The position numbers and the translations under genes were made by a program. A DNA stretch of 60,000 nt from assembly GCA_914767715.1 (NCBI GenBank), contig OU612067.1, forward strand, positions 22,668,162 through 22,728,161. The letters run 5' to 3'. Of this stretch, positions 31,801 through 46,800 are shown piece after piece (position 1 is the first letter of the stretch; each line of letters opens with the position of its first letter). The notes beneath the pieces were generated by a model. That model was not told the origin of the DNA. It was given only the letters and a program-made list of their open reading frames with translations, and made no database searches. The DNA is from Membranipora membranacea (taxonomy: Eukaryota > Bryozoa > Gymnolaemata > Cheilostomatida > Membraniporidae).

Positions 31801-34800
31801 AAATTAGATAATGTATTATTTTGCTTGCAAACCCCAATCAGATTTTGCACTAACAAATTGCAATCCTGATGTTATATACCTTGGAGAAAATCACAAAAAC
31901 CAGTTGGTATGACATCACCAATTAGAGCCCTATTGTTTAAATTTACATGTTAGATCTCAATTGAAAACTTTGATGAGTATCCCACAGTGCAATTTCCTGG
32001 AATAGTTAGATTAGATGAATGATCACCTACATAATGCATTGTGGGATTGTTGTCCACATTGGCAGATCTTGTGAGCCAAATTTATACATTTATGTTCAAT
32101 TCAAATTTTTCTCATATTTAATACTGTTCCATATTCTGTCACAGCTGGACATTGTCGTGCTGGGACCCCCATCCCGTCCTCAAGGACCTCTGGAGGTTAC
32201 AGATATCCTGGCTGAGAGCTGTAAGATCAGCTGGAAACATCCAGCAGACGACGGTGGTAACGAGATCATCGGATACAGAGTCGAGAAAATGGACAAGAAG
32301 TCAGGACAGTGGGAGAAGGTAAAATCATTAACACTGATAATGTGACACATCACAATATTTTGACATTATATATATATAATATAAATGATAGCTGTATCTA
32401 CCCAGTATGACCTGTGTGGGATATAGAAATGCCTAACACTGCAATGTGACATTAATGGCAGCTTGAGACTGTCAACTTCAGAGAACCTGCAGTCAGTTTG
32501 TGTAAATCTGAAAGTTTATTATGTCAGGTAGCCGCCTTTAAGGAGACATTATTGATGCTTTAGAATAGGCATTCTTCCCATTGGCCTCATCAGAAGTTAT
32601 CAAATAACTTGTGAATTTCATATACTGATATGTCATGATATTTGGCCTGATGTTATATTTCATAACATGTTATGAGTACAATACTTTATTTGACAGGTAA
32701 AATCAGTGAACTACCCTGCCAGCTCTCTAGGTGTTACTAAGCTGAAGAAGGGATCTACTTATGACTTCAGAGTATTTGCTGAGAATATCCATGGTGACTC
32801 TGAACCACTGCTCACCGAGGGACCAACCAAAGCTGAGAATCCATTCTGTAAGTTACTAGATCTAACTGTACCACATATTTTATCCCACAGTACGCCTGTA
32901 CTTCTATTCACAAGGACTATTGTGTCTAGTATTCAATCTTTTTTATATAACTTACTTCAATAATGGCCATATTGTGTATTGCTTTGCTTGGATAGGCTGG
33001 TGAAGAATAATACAATATATACACAATTATGAATCATAGTTTGAAAATAGGGCAAATGTTGGAAAAAGAGTAGATATTAATATGTAGATTTTTTAAAAAC
33101 ATACCTTATGGTTAGAATAGTCATTCATTGGCATTTATAGCTAGAAAATCAAATGCAAAAGAGCGGAGAAGCTACATTGTGTTGACTTCTGCTTCTACAA
33201 AATGCAATGGATAACATAGCGTTGTATCCCTGAATGAGTTGATATAAGTCCTCCTGTTTTATATCCACAGCTACACCCGATGCACCAGATAAGCCTAAGC
33301 TTGCTGACGCTGACAGAGACTTTATCCTGATTGAGTGGATTAAGCCTTATGATGGAGGCAGTCCTATTAAAGGATACCTGGTACAGAAAAGAGAGGCGGC
33401 ATCTAAAAAAGAGAAGACTACCCAGCAGGCTGAGTGGACCACAGTCACCAGGAATCCTGTCAAGGTACCGTCTGCTCAAAGGGGACCCTATAGACATGTT
33501 CGAATTGTCAGGAAATTTGAATATTCAATGTTTGAATTATCAGGATATTTGTAATATGCAGTGTTTGAATCGACCAGGTTGCACTGTATGAAATATTATC
33601 ATCTTTATTGTATATATCAAGAATCAAAGTCAAACCAAGACTTTGATGTCTTTGGTCGAACCCAAACTCTCTTGTACTCCACAGCTATTGTGTAGAGCTC
33701 AAAGGATTGTTACATAACTGAGGTTCTGTTGTGAATTCACTGTCATAAGTTCTCCTAAGACTGCCTGCATGTATCTTATTGATAATGACAAAGAATTAAG
33801 ACACTAAATTCTTTAGCGAGGGTTTTCGGGTGGCAATTTTTGACATACTGATTTAATTAAAATTCAATTCAATTATTGAAATCACCTCCAATTTTAGGGA
33901 GCTTATTCTGAGAGTCTCTATGAGAGTAGTGCTATACACTTTGATTCTTTTTTCTCCTCAGGAGCTGACTTATGATGACGGTAAAGTGAAAGCCATGAAG
34001 TTTTACGAGTACAGAGTCATTGCTATCAATGCTGCCGGTGAATCTGACGCTTCTCCCTCTACTGGCCCAATACAGGCTAGACCTATCGCTGAGGCTCCCA
34101 AGTATGTCATATATATATATATATATATATCTAACTTTTTATCAATATTATTTTTGAATATCCAAGCTGTTATCTGCTCACGTTATTTGTACAGACAACT
34201 CTTCATAATTTTAAATTATGAAAAAAAAAACATACCTATTATTATGATTTACAGAATTTGAAGGCTTTTTTTCACAAAAAGAATATCTCACAAAATGCAG
34301 TTGCAATTTTGATGTTGACAAGATTAAAATTGTTTCAACCTGTAACATTTTACTAACAGACTTTGTTTTCAAATAGCTTTAGACTTAAGTGTGGCTCGTG
34401 TAATTCATTTAAATGGGCTGATTTTTCCCTTGATGGATTCACATGAGTAATTTTTCACTCTTTGATTGGATTTAAATTTATTATAGGTTTGATTTGAGTG
34501 CATTATTTGGAGCTCGTGATATTAAGGTGCGAGCTGGAGAGCCACTTAACATCCACCTGGGTATGGCTGGATCTCCTAATCCTCTTGTAGAGTGGAAGAA
34601 TGGTGAAAGTACCATTGTCACCACTGACAGGGTAAGTCCAATTTTAGACCAGTGTAACCTAAAACTGAAAAACAAGCCAATAGCTTTTTTACTTTTTATA
34701 TGAATTATTTTAACCAGAGCACCGGGCCCTTTCAGTTCAAACTATCGAAGACATTCAAATATTATCATTGTTGCCATAAATGATACATCTTTGTAGAAAT

Positions 34801-37800
34801 AAATAAACGTAAAACTAATAGGAGTAATTTTACAAAAAAACGGTTTCAAGATCTTTTAATACAGATATAACTGAGAGGTGCTGACTTTATGAATTCTTTT
34901 TTCTCCTAGTTTGCTGGATAAAAGAAATAACAAAAAATATCCTGCAAGTTTGAGGAATGTGTTTGCAAAGCAACAAAATGTTATGAATTAGTAATGTTAT
35001 GTTTTTCTCTGTCACATCTCAATCTCTCCTCAAATCAATTGTATTCTTGTCAAAGCCTTTCTCCCAAGTTTTAGCAGATATTCTCTATTGCTATTATGTC
35101 TAAGACATAATCATTTTCATTGTTAGTCTTTATCTTCCATATTTCTTCTTTATTCATTTATTCCATATTTATTTATTTTTGTTTGATCTTGGCACACTCG
35201 GAAGAACAATATTTTAATGATGAAGATTGCTTGTCAACAAAAAGTTCCAAAAAGAATTGCTGTCGTTTGATTTGTTTATTCTACGCATCTGTTCATATTT
35301 GTGTGTTTGATGACAGGCCACCGTTGAGCAGACTGATGAGAGTGTTAGTCTATCAGTGCCTAAATCTAAACGCTCAGACGCCGGCACATACACAATCAAA
35401 GCTACAAACAAACATGGAGAATGCTCTGAGCAGGTCAACGTTATCATCATGGACTCTCCCACTGAGCCTCAAGGGCCGCTAGAGGTGAGTTAGCTTGCTT
35501 ATTTTAAGTTTGATAACTGTCCTTTCTTAAAATCCGCCCCAATGTCTAGGTTAATCTTATTTATGAACTTCATGAAGTTTAATGAAGGCAAAAAAAAACT
35601 CAGTTGAAAAATCTCTTATAAAATTCAGAAAAAAAATGATTCTATCTCTTTGATGTCCTGCATTTTTTTTCCGGCGGTGCTGGTCAATTTGAACTGTAAC
35701 TTTCAATGGCTTTGGTATCTCATTTGGGGGAGATCTAGGGTTCGTAATGTTGCTTTGCTTCTATTTTTCATACATTAAGCCTTTGGTGTAAAAGATTCAT
35801 GTCTTTCTAGAAAGCATTGAGATTTGAAACTATTTGCCGGCAATATAATATCATACAATATATTGAAGTATGATATAAAAAAAGGTTCATATGTCATGTC
35901 ACACAAAGGCACCGTCCAGGCTGCTTGGCAATATATAACTATCACAACGGTAACCAATTGGCAGGTCGAGTTCTTCTCACTGATCCCCAACTATTGACGT
36001 GTCAGACTAACATTATCTCTCTCTTACAGATAACTGATGTATTCACCCCTGACTTATATTATATTATTTATATTATATTATTTGTATTATCTTGTTCTTA
36101 CAGATAACCGATGTATTCGCCTCACACTGTACTCTCACATGGAAGCCTCCTGTAGATGTATGTGGATCTCCTGTATCTGATTATATAGTGGAGATGGATG
36201 AGGGATGTAATGGTAAGTGATTATTTAGAATTGACGTTGATTGGATGTTGATGCGATGTTGATTTGACGTTGATTTGATGGTGATTTGATGTTGATCTGA
36301 TGTTGATTTGATGCTGATTTGAGCTTTCCTTCTTAAACACAATTTGAATTTGAATCAGTCAACCAATGTTGCTCAATTAAACTTGGAAGTTTTGCTTGAT
36401 AACAAACAAAAATGTCACTTTGCTTCAAAATTAGAAAGGTTTAGAAATTTAACCTCAAACTGAGTCTGAGTTCTTTTGTCTACAAAGACTTTGTATACTT
36501 GGCCAGTTCATTTTACATCCTTCGCAATATTTTTGTCATGGTTTGTAGGATCATGGGCTGAGCACTTCTGTATGATTAATGGTACCAGTACTGTAGTCAA
36601 AGGACTGAAGGAGGGCAAGAGATATAAATTCAGAGTATCGGCTGTCAACGCATTCGGTAGAAGTGCGCCTCTGGAAGGTGACGCTGTCACCGCTAAAAAT
36701 CCATTTGGTAAGTAACCTACACACACCCGTCGCTATATCCAGTACGACCTTGTAATAAGGTCACAAGACTTATAAATGTAGGTGACATATAAAGGGATAC
36801 ATATAGAAGCGGATAATATCTGAATCATGTTTTCCATTTTGTTGGCTTAAGTGTGTGGTGACCTAAAAGTGTGTGATGACTTGTGAATGTGAAACAAAAT
36901 ACTTTTGAAAACACCACAAAAGAAGTTTTTTGAATACCATTTTGATGAAGAGAAGGAAGTTTTTTATTCACAGGCTGTGTAGACTGAGATCTTTATGGCT
37001 GCCATTCTATTGCACTCTCTCTGGTAGATCTTTGTGCGCACAGCACCATTAAAACAAAGTAACTTTTCGGTGCTTGAATAAAAAGGACGACATATTTTGC
37101 ACTAGGAACAAGGAGACTCGATGTGTATACATATATGTAGACTCTATATATGTATATCTGTATATATATATATATAGCTCTATATGTATTGTTATTTATT
37201 TGTTTTGACCTATTTCAGATCGTCCCACTGCACCACAGAAGCTAGAGATCTCAGACTTTAGTCAGTTCTCTACCACTCTGACATGGAAGGAGCCTTCTAG
37301 TGATGGAGGAAACCCCATAAGGGGATACCAGGTAAGGTTCACAGTCTAAAATAGCTTATATCAGAGCTTAGGCTACTCAAATCTAATCTATTCAACTGTA
37401 CTCCTCTGTTTATCTTAACTGTCCAATATAAGATATCTCCAGTGCTTAGGAAAATCTACTCTCTGTTCGATTAAGTCGCAAATGTACTTATTCGCCGACA
37501 TGCTACAAGCACAAAGCTTGAAGGTTGGCTATCAGGTTGTCATTTTGCAGAAAGGGTTCTTCTGTTTACTGTGTTGTCTTGTACAATCTAAATTGATTAA
37601 ATCATTGATTCAGATAAAATGCGATATGAAATTTAAAACATTCAGATTTGAGGCCCTTGTTCGTCTCAACCGTTCAATATTAGACAATTCTAGTGCTAAG
37701 GGTAATCATCTCTGTATCATTTATTTAACTGCACCCATCTTTGGGTGGACTGCAAGGCGTCAAGGTTGTTCTTTAGCTCTGTTAACTATAAATGATTCTG

Positions 37801-40800
37801 TTTTTCTTTATTCCTGTTAAAAAATGCATAAAAGCGAGTAGATTTGTGAAGAATTAGTTTTAATACTGCGTGAGCCAAAATTAACCAGCTAAATGTATAT
37901 TCAGACTCAACAACCTTTTCTCATCATCAGATTCACAGGAAAGTGAAGGGAGATGAATGGCAGATAGTTAACCAGGAGTTGGTACCTGATACTAAGTTCA
38001 CAGTCGGCTGTGTGGAGGGTAAGACCTATGATTTCAGAGTCACTGCAGTTAACGACGGCGGAGAGGGAGAATTCAGTAAAGCTGTCGGACCTCATCTCTG
38101 CAGAGAAAATATCGGTGAGTCAATTATATATATATATAATAATTGTATTGTCAGCAACAATTCATAATTTCTAATGTTTTTCATGATGTGACATGAATAG
38201 GAAAAAAAAAGAAAAATATAAAATTATCAAAGATTCAACAAAAAAAAAACTATGCCAAAAAACTGAAAAAGTGTTGCAGTAGCCTTTTCTTGAAGAGCGC
38301 TTCTCAATGTGGAGGGTAAAATATTGAAATCATTGAAGTTATTGAGGTTATTATGATTGAAATTTGCTGACATGAAAGTTCTGAATGTTTATATTGGCCT
38401 TAATTAGCTTCATTAGTGATTAAAACCATGGTATTATACTGGCTTCTGTATATAAGGGAGTCGGGAGCATCGTGCAAAGAACAAAGATACTGCTGCATAA
38501 AAACAGAAGATAAATGCAACAAAAACGTAAATATGTTGATTAATCTCTTTGGCAACTTGATTCTTGTGTCATCTTGAGTATCACCAACAAAATCTCTTCG
38601 CTGCGATTAAAAAGTTGCTGGTTTAAGCTTCACATTATATGACCTGTAGATTCGATATTGTACTTAGTTTTTATAGGACTTCTTGTATGAAAGGCCTTTG
38701 CTTTCTCATTGAATTGCGCGGAGAATCTACAAAAAGCTTGGTAAGGCTAGTAATGTTGTCTCCTTTCTTTTTCAACAAAAATAACTTCATCTTTCCTCTC
38801 AGGTGTTTGTGGAGCCCCTGGTCAGCCAGTGGTGGAGGGAATAACTGTCACCACAGTGGATCTGTCCTGGAAGAAACCCAGCGACGATGGAGGAGCTCTC
38901 AATGGTTACGTCATCGAGGCTCTCAAAGAGGGAGAGAAGGAATGGATCGAGGTGTCCACCATTTCTGAGATGTAAGTAGAAGAAGTTATATGCATTTTTT
39001 CAATTTGTTTTCTTTCTTGTACCAAAACCTGTAAGGGCGGCCACATTTCAATGGTTTGAAATATAGATTATATCATAGTAAATTGTCACACTATCACCGA
39101 TATGATTCATGTTACTGTTGAAACTTGCTGTTGTTCTTCCAGTTTTTGCCGTTGCAACTTGCTGAAACCTTGTTGCTGTGAATGTCTGCATACTCTTTGT
39201 TTTTGATGTGCATAAAATCCATAACACCTACATTCATAGCCTAAGCTAGCTGATAAAAGGATATCACATGTTCACACATCGACAACAAGAGCTAGATTTT
39301 GATAGAATCCTCGGAAGTCTGAATTTATTATGTATCTTGGAGGATCTTAAACTCGATATTATCAATATTTGTGCTGTAAAAGTATATTCGGCAAGCAAAA
39401 AAAGAAACCTTTTTGTGGGAATTCAGCCAGAATTTAACTTATTACTATAAAATCTTCTCTTGAAATGATTGCAGGGTGACTGCCACTACCGTTAAGTCAT
39501 TAAAGACCGGCGCCACCTACCAGTTCAGAGTAAGAGGTGAGAACGCTGCCGGACTGGGAGATCCCAGCAAACCTACAGCTCCTACAGTTGTCGAGGAGCA
39601 GCCATGTCTTACTGAGTAAGTATCAATGTGTATGTCTGTCCCGTTCTTTGATTGATATCTTATGCCGTTCAGTATCATTACTGATAAAAACATGAAATAA
39701 GAAACTCGAGATATAAACAGGACTAAAGACTCATTCTATATCAATACATTTATTTGCCTGACCAATCAAAGCTACAACCAACTAAATAAATGAAAATACA
39801 TACTTTGAAATTATATGAAAAATTGAAATTAATTAAACAAATATCTGACCCGCTATGCATAACTCATAAATTACCAATCCACCTGCAAACTAGAGCTTCG
39901 TGTCAACTGTCTGGTTTGTGTTTTTAGGATTGACTTTGCTAACCTGAAGGATATTACTGCTAAGGAGGGGACAACTCTGAGAGTGGAGATTCCATTCCTC
40001 AAGTCTCACCCAGCTCCTAAAGCTGCCTGGTCTGTTAACGGCAGCGATGTCGATACGGAGAGAGCCACTGTGGAGGTGAGAGTAGTCTACTTTGATAGTA
40101 TGACATCAGAAGAAACCATCCCGTTTGTAAAATATATTTGGGACAAACGAAGGAATGTTCATTAATTTATTGATGAACCAGAAAACAGTTGAGCATCAAT
40201 AACATAGAGCAAGGGAACAATGCAATAACAGTAGCTGGTAGCAGACCACACTCATGATTTGGCAAAACGATGCTATATTAAAAAGCTATCTAGAATGTTG
40301 TTGTCATTTGAATTTTTCAGTACAATTACAGTTTGGGGCTCCGGAGATAGATATTATAGATATTATTGGTGAAACCAACAGTCTTTGTTGGCATAGTCAA
40401 CCTAAAGCATCAATCTAGAGTATATGTCCATTACTAGCTCCAACCTTAAAAAATACTTCGGAGACCCTTAATAGTTGTCATGACGTCACCCCTCTGACCC
40501 TATTATTGTTTGTTTTACTCAGACTACAAAGACAGGTGCTCTGTTGACCATACCAAAGTGTAAGCGCTCAGATACGGGACGGTACAGCGCATCCCTCACT
40601 AACTCCTCCGGTACAGTAGAGATTGCTCTGAAGGCTACAGTACTGTCAGCTCCTAGTGCACCTAAAGCTCCGATCACCACCAAGGATATGATGGGTGATA
40701 GCTGTGTCCTACAGTGGAGCGCTCCTGAGGATAACGGCGGAGCGGATATTACTAACTACATCGTCGAGAGAAAACCGTCAGGCACTACTCAGTGAGTCAT

Positions 40801-43800
40801 AGGGTTCTTTATTTTTTGTTGCTGTTGTCTGTTACAGTCTTTTACTGCACATTAACTGTTGGTATGAGTGTGTTGAGTAATCCTAATCTGTTAAATTTTG
40901 TGTCCATTTCATGCTTCCTACAATTTCAAACACCCTTTCATTTTGAGGGAAGTATTGATCCAGTCACAACAAACATTTTGAAAAAGGTTTCCTTCCATTG
41001 AAAGACTGGAACAGTGAGGTTGTCAACAAAATAACAGCAATTATTTGAGTGAAACATTTTTTTCCTTCCAATTAAGAGGCATCAAAAGATAGTGGCCAAT
41101 TATTTATCCTGAAATATTACTAAGTCTACTTAAGTCTAGTTTTAACATCCTTTATACCTAATAAATAAAATAATAAATGATATGGCTGTCCGTCTATATA
41201 CCGAGGTGCTGCTTAGGAAGAGGTTGTATAGTGACGACTAGGTTTCCAAGTCATTAGTGCCACTCTACAACCACTGGAGCCTTAACCCAGCGTGAAGCAT
41301 AGAGCTAAAAGGCCGGAGCTGTGGTCGAGTGGCAGACGCGCTTACCACTGAGCCAAACTGACTGACATTCCTAATAATGTTTGTTTATTTACAGATGGAC
41401 TAAGGTGACTAGTTTTGTGACCAGCCCACACTGTTCAGTTAAGAACATGGTAGTGGGTGAGGAGTATGACTTCAGAGTATCAGCAGAGAACGAGCATGGG
41501 GTCAGCCAACCTCTACAGACCTCAGAACCAATCCTCGCCAGATATCCATTCGGTAAATAGATAAGATTATTTGTGAATTATTGCGAGTGAAAGGTACTTT
41601 TTATTGCACTTATGCGGGCTGGTAGTTCATGCCCACAGAGTAATTTAATAAAACTTGGAGAAAGTAAATCTTGGTTTAGGGTCTAAATCAGGTCAAAGAT
41701 GACATACGTACAGCCTTGTCTCCACCCATGATTTTTGAGATATTAATTTTGACCCCTATCAAACGCATCCGACCAAAAGTGAATTAGCTAAGCTACTCAT
41801 TCCATATGGCCTAAACTGAAACAGCAAACATTAGCCAATCACAGCACAATATTATGGAAGCCCATTATAGAGCAGCACTTGACTATACTCTCCGGTTCAG
41901 AGCTGTGATTTGCTTAAATTCGTTACCATTGAATTCCATATCTGGAATAGCATCATTAGCTTTCTTTTGCAAAACAAAGGGCTTGCAAAAATAGCCAGCC
42001 CCTAGTAGCGATCTAGAAATGCCCAAATCATCGACACTGTAGGGGTATAATTACTGTTTGCAATTTTGTAAACAAGACAATTTCTCAGACTAATTATTCA
42101 TGCTACTAGTGACAGCCAATCAGATAACAGTCAGATGGGTCTCTGTGTTTAGTGTCCTAACTGTATAACGCTATGATACTATTTCCATTCTATGAGAAGA
42201 ATTTAATTCAGTGTTTGTTACATACAGGCTTACAGAATTTCTTACCCACATCACAATTTCAGGTGTTGTGTTATGAGATGTTGAGTAATTAATGTTTAAG
42301 AATGAAATTGTTTATTTGGGATATTTGGATATTCAAGGCCAATGTTGTGGGAATGTTATAATTATAATGATTTATAATTGTCACAGGGCTACCAACTTTT
42401 TCTATATTGCTTCATCTTTTGTTTTTGTAGACAAGCCAGGACAGCCAGGAGAACCAAAGGCCATTGATACTAGCCTTAGTCACATCACTATTAAATGGGA
42501 CGCTCCTAAGCGGGACGGCGGTAACCCCATCGCTGGTTATCAAGTCGAGAAACAACTCGAGGGCAAAGATGACTGGGTCAGGTAAGGATATGTGCATGAT
42601 CTGAAATAGGAAATCAACTATAAATGGGAGGAGGGATGGGGGTAACTAAAAAGCTCGATTTCTGTCACATAATAGTGTGAAGCTGTTGGCAAAGCTAATA
42701 ACCAAAAGACATAATTTTTAGTTTCATTCACACCTATTATTTGGCAGCTTTGTCTGCAAATTGAGCTAGACAACGAAATTTGGAGCAACTCGTGGCCCAC
42801 CTTGTCTCCGTTCAACTTCATCATTCCTCATCTTACTACAATAATACAGATCTGACTTTCTGAGCCAAACAGTTTTGTTTCTTTTTGATGGGGTCTCCGA
42901 TTGTATCAGTTCTAGTACATATTGATCACATAACTCCTCTGATTCCTAATTTCCTGATGTTCAAAACTCTTCATACATCTACATCTGTTGACACATCAGG
43001 TCAGGGATCATAGCCTGTGAAAGGCCCGATGAAGAAAGTACAGCTAAGGTCAAGGCCAGGTATAATAATCCGATCCCTGAAAAGTTCTTCCGATCCTCAA
43101 TACCACCCAATTCCGACACTTAACTTAACTTCACTACACTATAATAAGTTATGGGAGATTCCTGAGATCCTAAATAAATCGCATGGATAACTCTAGCCAA
43201 TGTGCTGGATCTTATTGGCTGGTGGGTTGGAACCTAGCAGCCAATCATATCAGAACTATTACATTGGCTAAGATGACGCAACATTTGTGGATATTGATGG
43301 AAAAACCTATGATCAATATATGCGGTCATTGATATGAATTATATCAGTGTCTGCGGTTATTCAGGGAATGTTTCAGCACATATTGCATGTTTTATCCAAG
43401 TATGCAGGTATTAGTGGTAGTTAGATCAGCTAGTTCTCACATTTCAAGCATCACTAATACTCCCATAGCAACCCTCATCCTATCTATGGCAGTGAGCCAA
43501 ATCAAGGTAGATCAACCACAAGTTGATTGGGTATGAAAATCTAACCTCAATCTTCATGCATTGCAGATAGTAGGTATTGCAGCAAGAAACCTCAAAACCC
43601 TCAGCCGTAGACTTCCCCTTTCTTTTTCATGCCATTACCCTCATCTTGTTTTCTGCTCACAGATGTACCAGAGCTAACGTACAGGAGACTCAGTATGTAG
43701 CTCATAATCTGATGCCTAACAAGAAATATAAGTTCCGTGTTTGTGCCATCAACGAGGCCGGTAACAGCGAGTGGAGCGATGGCTCTGAGCTTATCGAGGC

Positions 43801-46800
43801 TAAGAATCCTGAGATTGAGCCGACAATTGACGAATCTATGCTGCCGAGAGAAGTGAACGCTGTCGCTGGAGAAGACTTCAAGATAATCATACCATTCAAG
43901 GGCGGGCCTGTTCACAAAGCTCAATTCTCAAAGGTATGGAAGCTTGATACTGGGAAAAATACAAATTTGAAATCTAAAACTAACTTTTTCATTAGGTCCA
44001 GTTTACTGATCTCATTCCCTATTCTGCACAGTCACCTTAATCCTGACATACACGTTATGCCTATGATTTATTTGCAAAATTACCTGCTAGCATTAAGCAT
44101 TAAGGCAATGGAGAGGTTTTCTACAGCGTTATCTCAATTTGAGCTTTTTATGGTGTTATAGGGTGGATCATCTGTAGACCCCAGTCGATCTGAGGTAACA
44201 ATCTCTGAGAATGAGGCTACATTGTTAGTAAGAAAGGCCATAAAAGATGACCAGGGCTCATACAATATCACTCTGACTAACAGCAAAGGACAAGCTATGG
44301 CGTCTCTACGCGTCAATGTCAGAGGTACGCAATATCATAAAAACAGGAGGATAATATTTTGTCATTCAATTGAATTTTTATCAATTTCTTGTTCCCCTTC
44401 CCGTCTACACAAACCACCAGACAGACATAAATGGTTATGGAATTTAATCCCTGTACTGGTTATAACAAATTCATGTTTGCACTACAGGATATTTCTAATA
44501 TTTTGTGATGCAATGAACTCAAGTTTACGTGATCGGTATTCATGATAAAATGATTCAATTATTTCAGGTCTTTGCATTTTCTATGATATTGACTGGTCTC
44601 TGTAATCCTCAGTACTTATAAAAAACTCTTATTCAACTTTTAGAAAACAAATCTTCAAAGATTGTCATTTTGTAAATCAATTCACTTGTCCTCTCTAGGC
44701 TCCCCTGGTAAGATAGGAGGACCGCTCGATGTGACAGAGATCACAGAGGATGGGTGTATGCTGTCCTGGAAGGCACCTCTTGAGGATGGAGGTAGTAATG
44801 TGTCACACTATCTCATTGAGAAGAAGGACGAGGATGGTGGTATGGGCTGGCAGACTGTGTCTAAGTTCTGTAGAACTAGCAGTCATGAAGTTTCAGGACT
44901 CACGAATGGTAAGAGTTAGGAATAATGCTGTTAGTAGACTAACCTTCTCATTTTAAGTGATGCGGCAAACTGACTCTTGATTAATGGTTTTTTTTGGATT
45001 TGATCAAATTGATTAAGATTATGGTCCTGAAGAAGGACATTTATTGCAGTATGTTGCTTTAGAATCAAATCTAGTTCTCATTGTGCAGTTTCATTATTAT
45101 CTTTTTCTAATGGGCCTTATGGAAACGTGAAGACTTTTCTATGAGAAAAGTTTGAAAATATAAAAAAGGTTACCCAGAAATGAGTCGGAAATAAACCACA
45201 AATAAATGTAAAAATCTAAAACTGTGTCCAGCCATCTCTTAGCATCTCTGCAATGTTGAAATTCACTTGCACATCTAACATATCATGTATCATAGAATAA
45301 AAAATAAATTAAATTCTTTACCCCAGGACATAGCTACAGATTCAGAGTCAGTGCTATTAATGATTATGGTACTAGTGAACCATTAGAGAGTGAGAGAGCA
45401 TTCAAGATGAAGCCTGCTTATGGTAAGTATGAGTTATTAACTCTCTCATCAAAATGGTATTGTCATTGTCATTCGTATTAAGAATTGCATTTGTATTGGG
45501 AATCGAATTTGCATTGGGAATTCAATTTGCATTGGGAATTGCATTTGCATTGGAAATTAAATTTGCAATTGGAATTGCATTTGCACTGGAAATTGAATAT
45601 TTGCATTGTGAATTGCATTTGCAGTGGAAATTGCATTTGCACTGGGATTTGAATCTTTTATTTATTGGGAATTGAATTTGCATTTGTAATTGAATTCGCA
45701 TTGTGAATTGAACTTCCAGTGGGAATGGCATTGCTATTGTTATTCGCATTTGCAATATCGTTGGCATTAACATTGGTACAAAGGGTAAAATACCTATGAA
45801 CAGCATTAATTTATCTCACTGTTATGTTGTATTCCAGTCAAGCCTGAGAATCCCGGTAAAGTACAGGTACTGAACCAGGCCAAGGATACAGTAACACTTG
45901 GCTGGGCTCGACCTTCAAGTGATGGTGGTGATAAAATCCAAGGCTATATCATAGAATACATGAAATGTGGTGATGGACATTTTGAAAAGTACAACACCAA
46001 ACCTATTGAAGATGTCCAAGGCAAAGGTAAGATATCAGCACAATATTCCTTCTCATCTAGCCAATGCAATGGCATTGGCTACTTCCCATGCCAAGGAAGC
46101 AGACCACGTCATATTTCTTTAGTATGTTCTTATGTTGTACTAAGAATATCATGTGTTTGTGTCAAAATATTATATGTTGATGTCTGTAGATGGATTGATA
46201 GAGGGCAAAGGTATCTACTGAACAAGTTTTCTATAATTTCACCCTTATTTCATTTTCTTCTACCCTGTGTTTGAAGTTAGGCTTAATGTGATGAATTATT
46301 GCTTCATTTTCTCTCTCATTTTCTAACATTCATTGATTCATTCATTTGATTGATTGTTTGCTTGACCCATGAATTGAGTATTTTTCACCTCTTTTACATC
46401 TTTTATTGATCACCTCTTTTATTTTTTTCATTAATTTTACTGAACTGCTTATCAAAATTTCTCCTGAGTTGCTTTCTGAGATCAGGACAGAGAAATATAC
46501 CAAAATTTGGAAGCTGGCTGATGAGCTAACTACCTACGTGTAGCAGCTTCTTCCAGATCTATATTATCTATATTCTGTGCATTCAAGATTAACAATGGTG
46601 TGACAGACTTACTAGGTTGATTTGAAACAGTCATTACAGTAAATATTTGCTTGTTGTTGATTTAATATTTACACGTTAATCAGGCTGTTCCCCTCCCGCA
46701 GGTTCCCCTCCCGCAGGTTCCCCTCCCGCAGGTTCCCCTCCCTTGCCTCAAGTACATAGTATTATACAAGCAGTTGTTTGTTACAGTGTCTGGACTTGAC

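Noticed and set aside
45454-45806. Open frames on both strands
   Set aside because: They are created by a degenerate ATTGCATTGGGAATTG minisatellite; the repeated peptide is an artefact.
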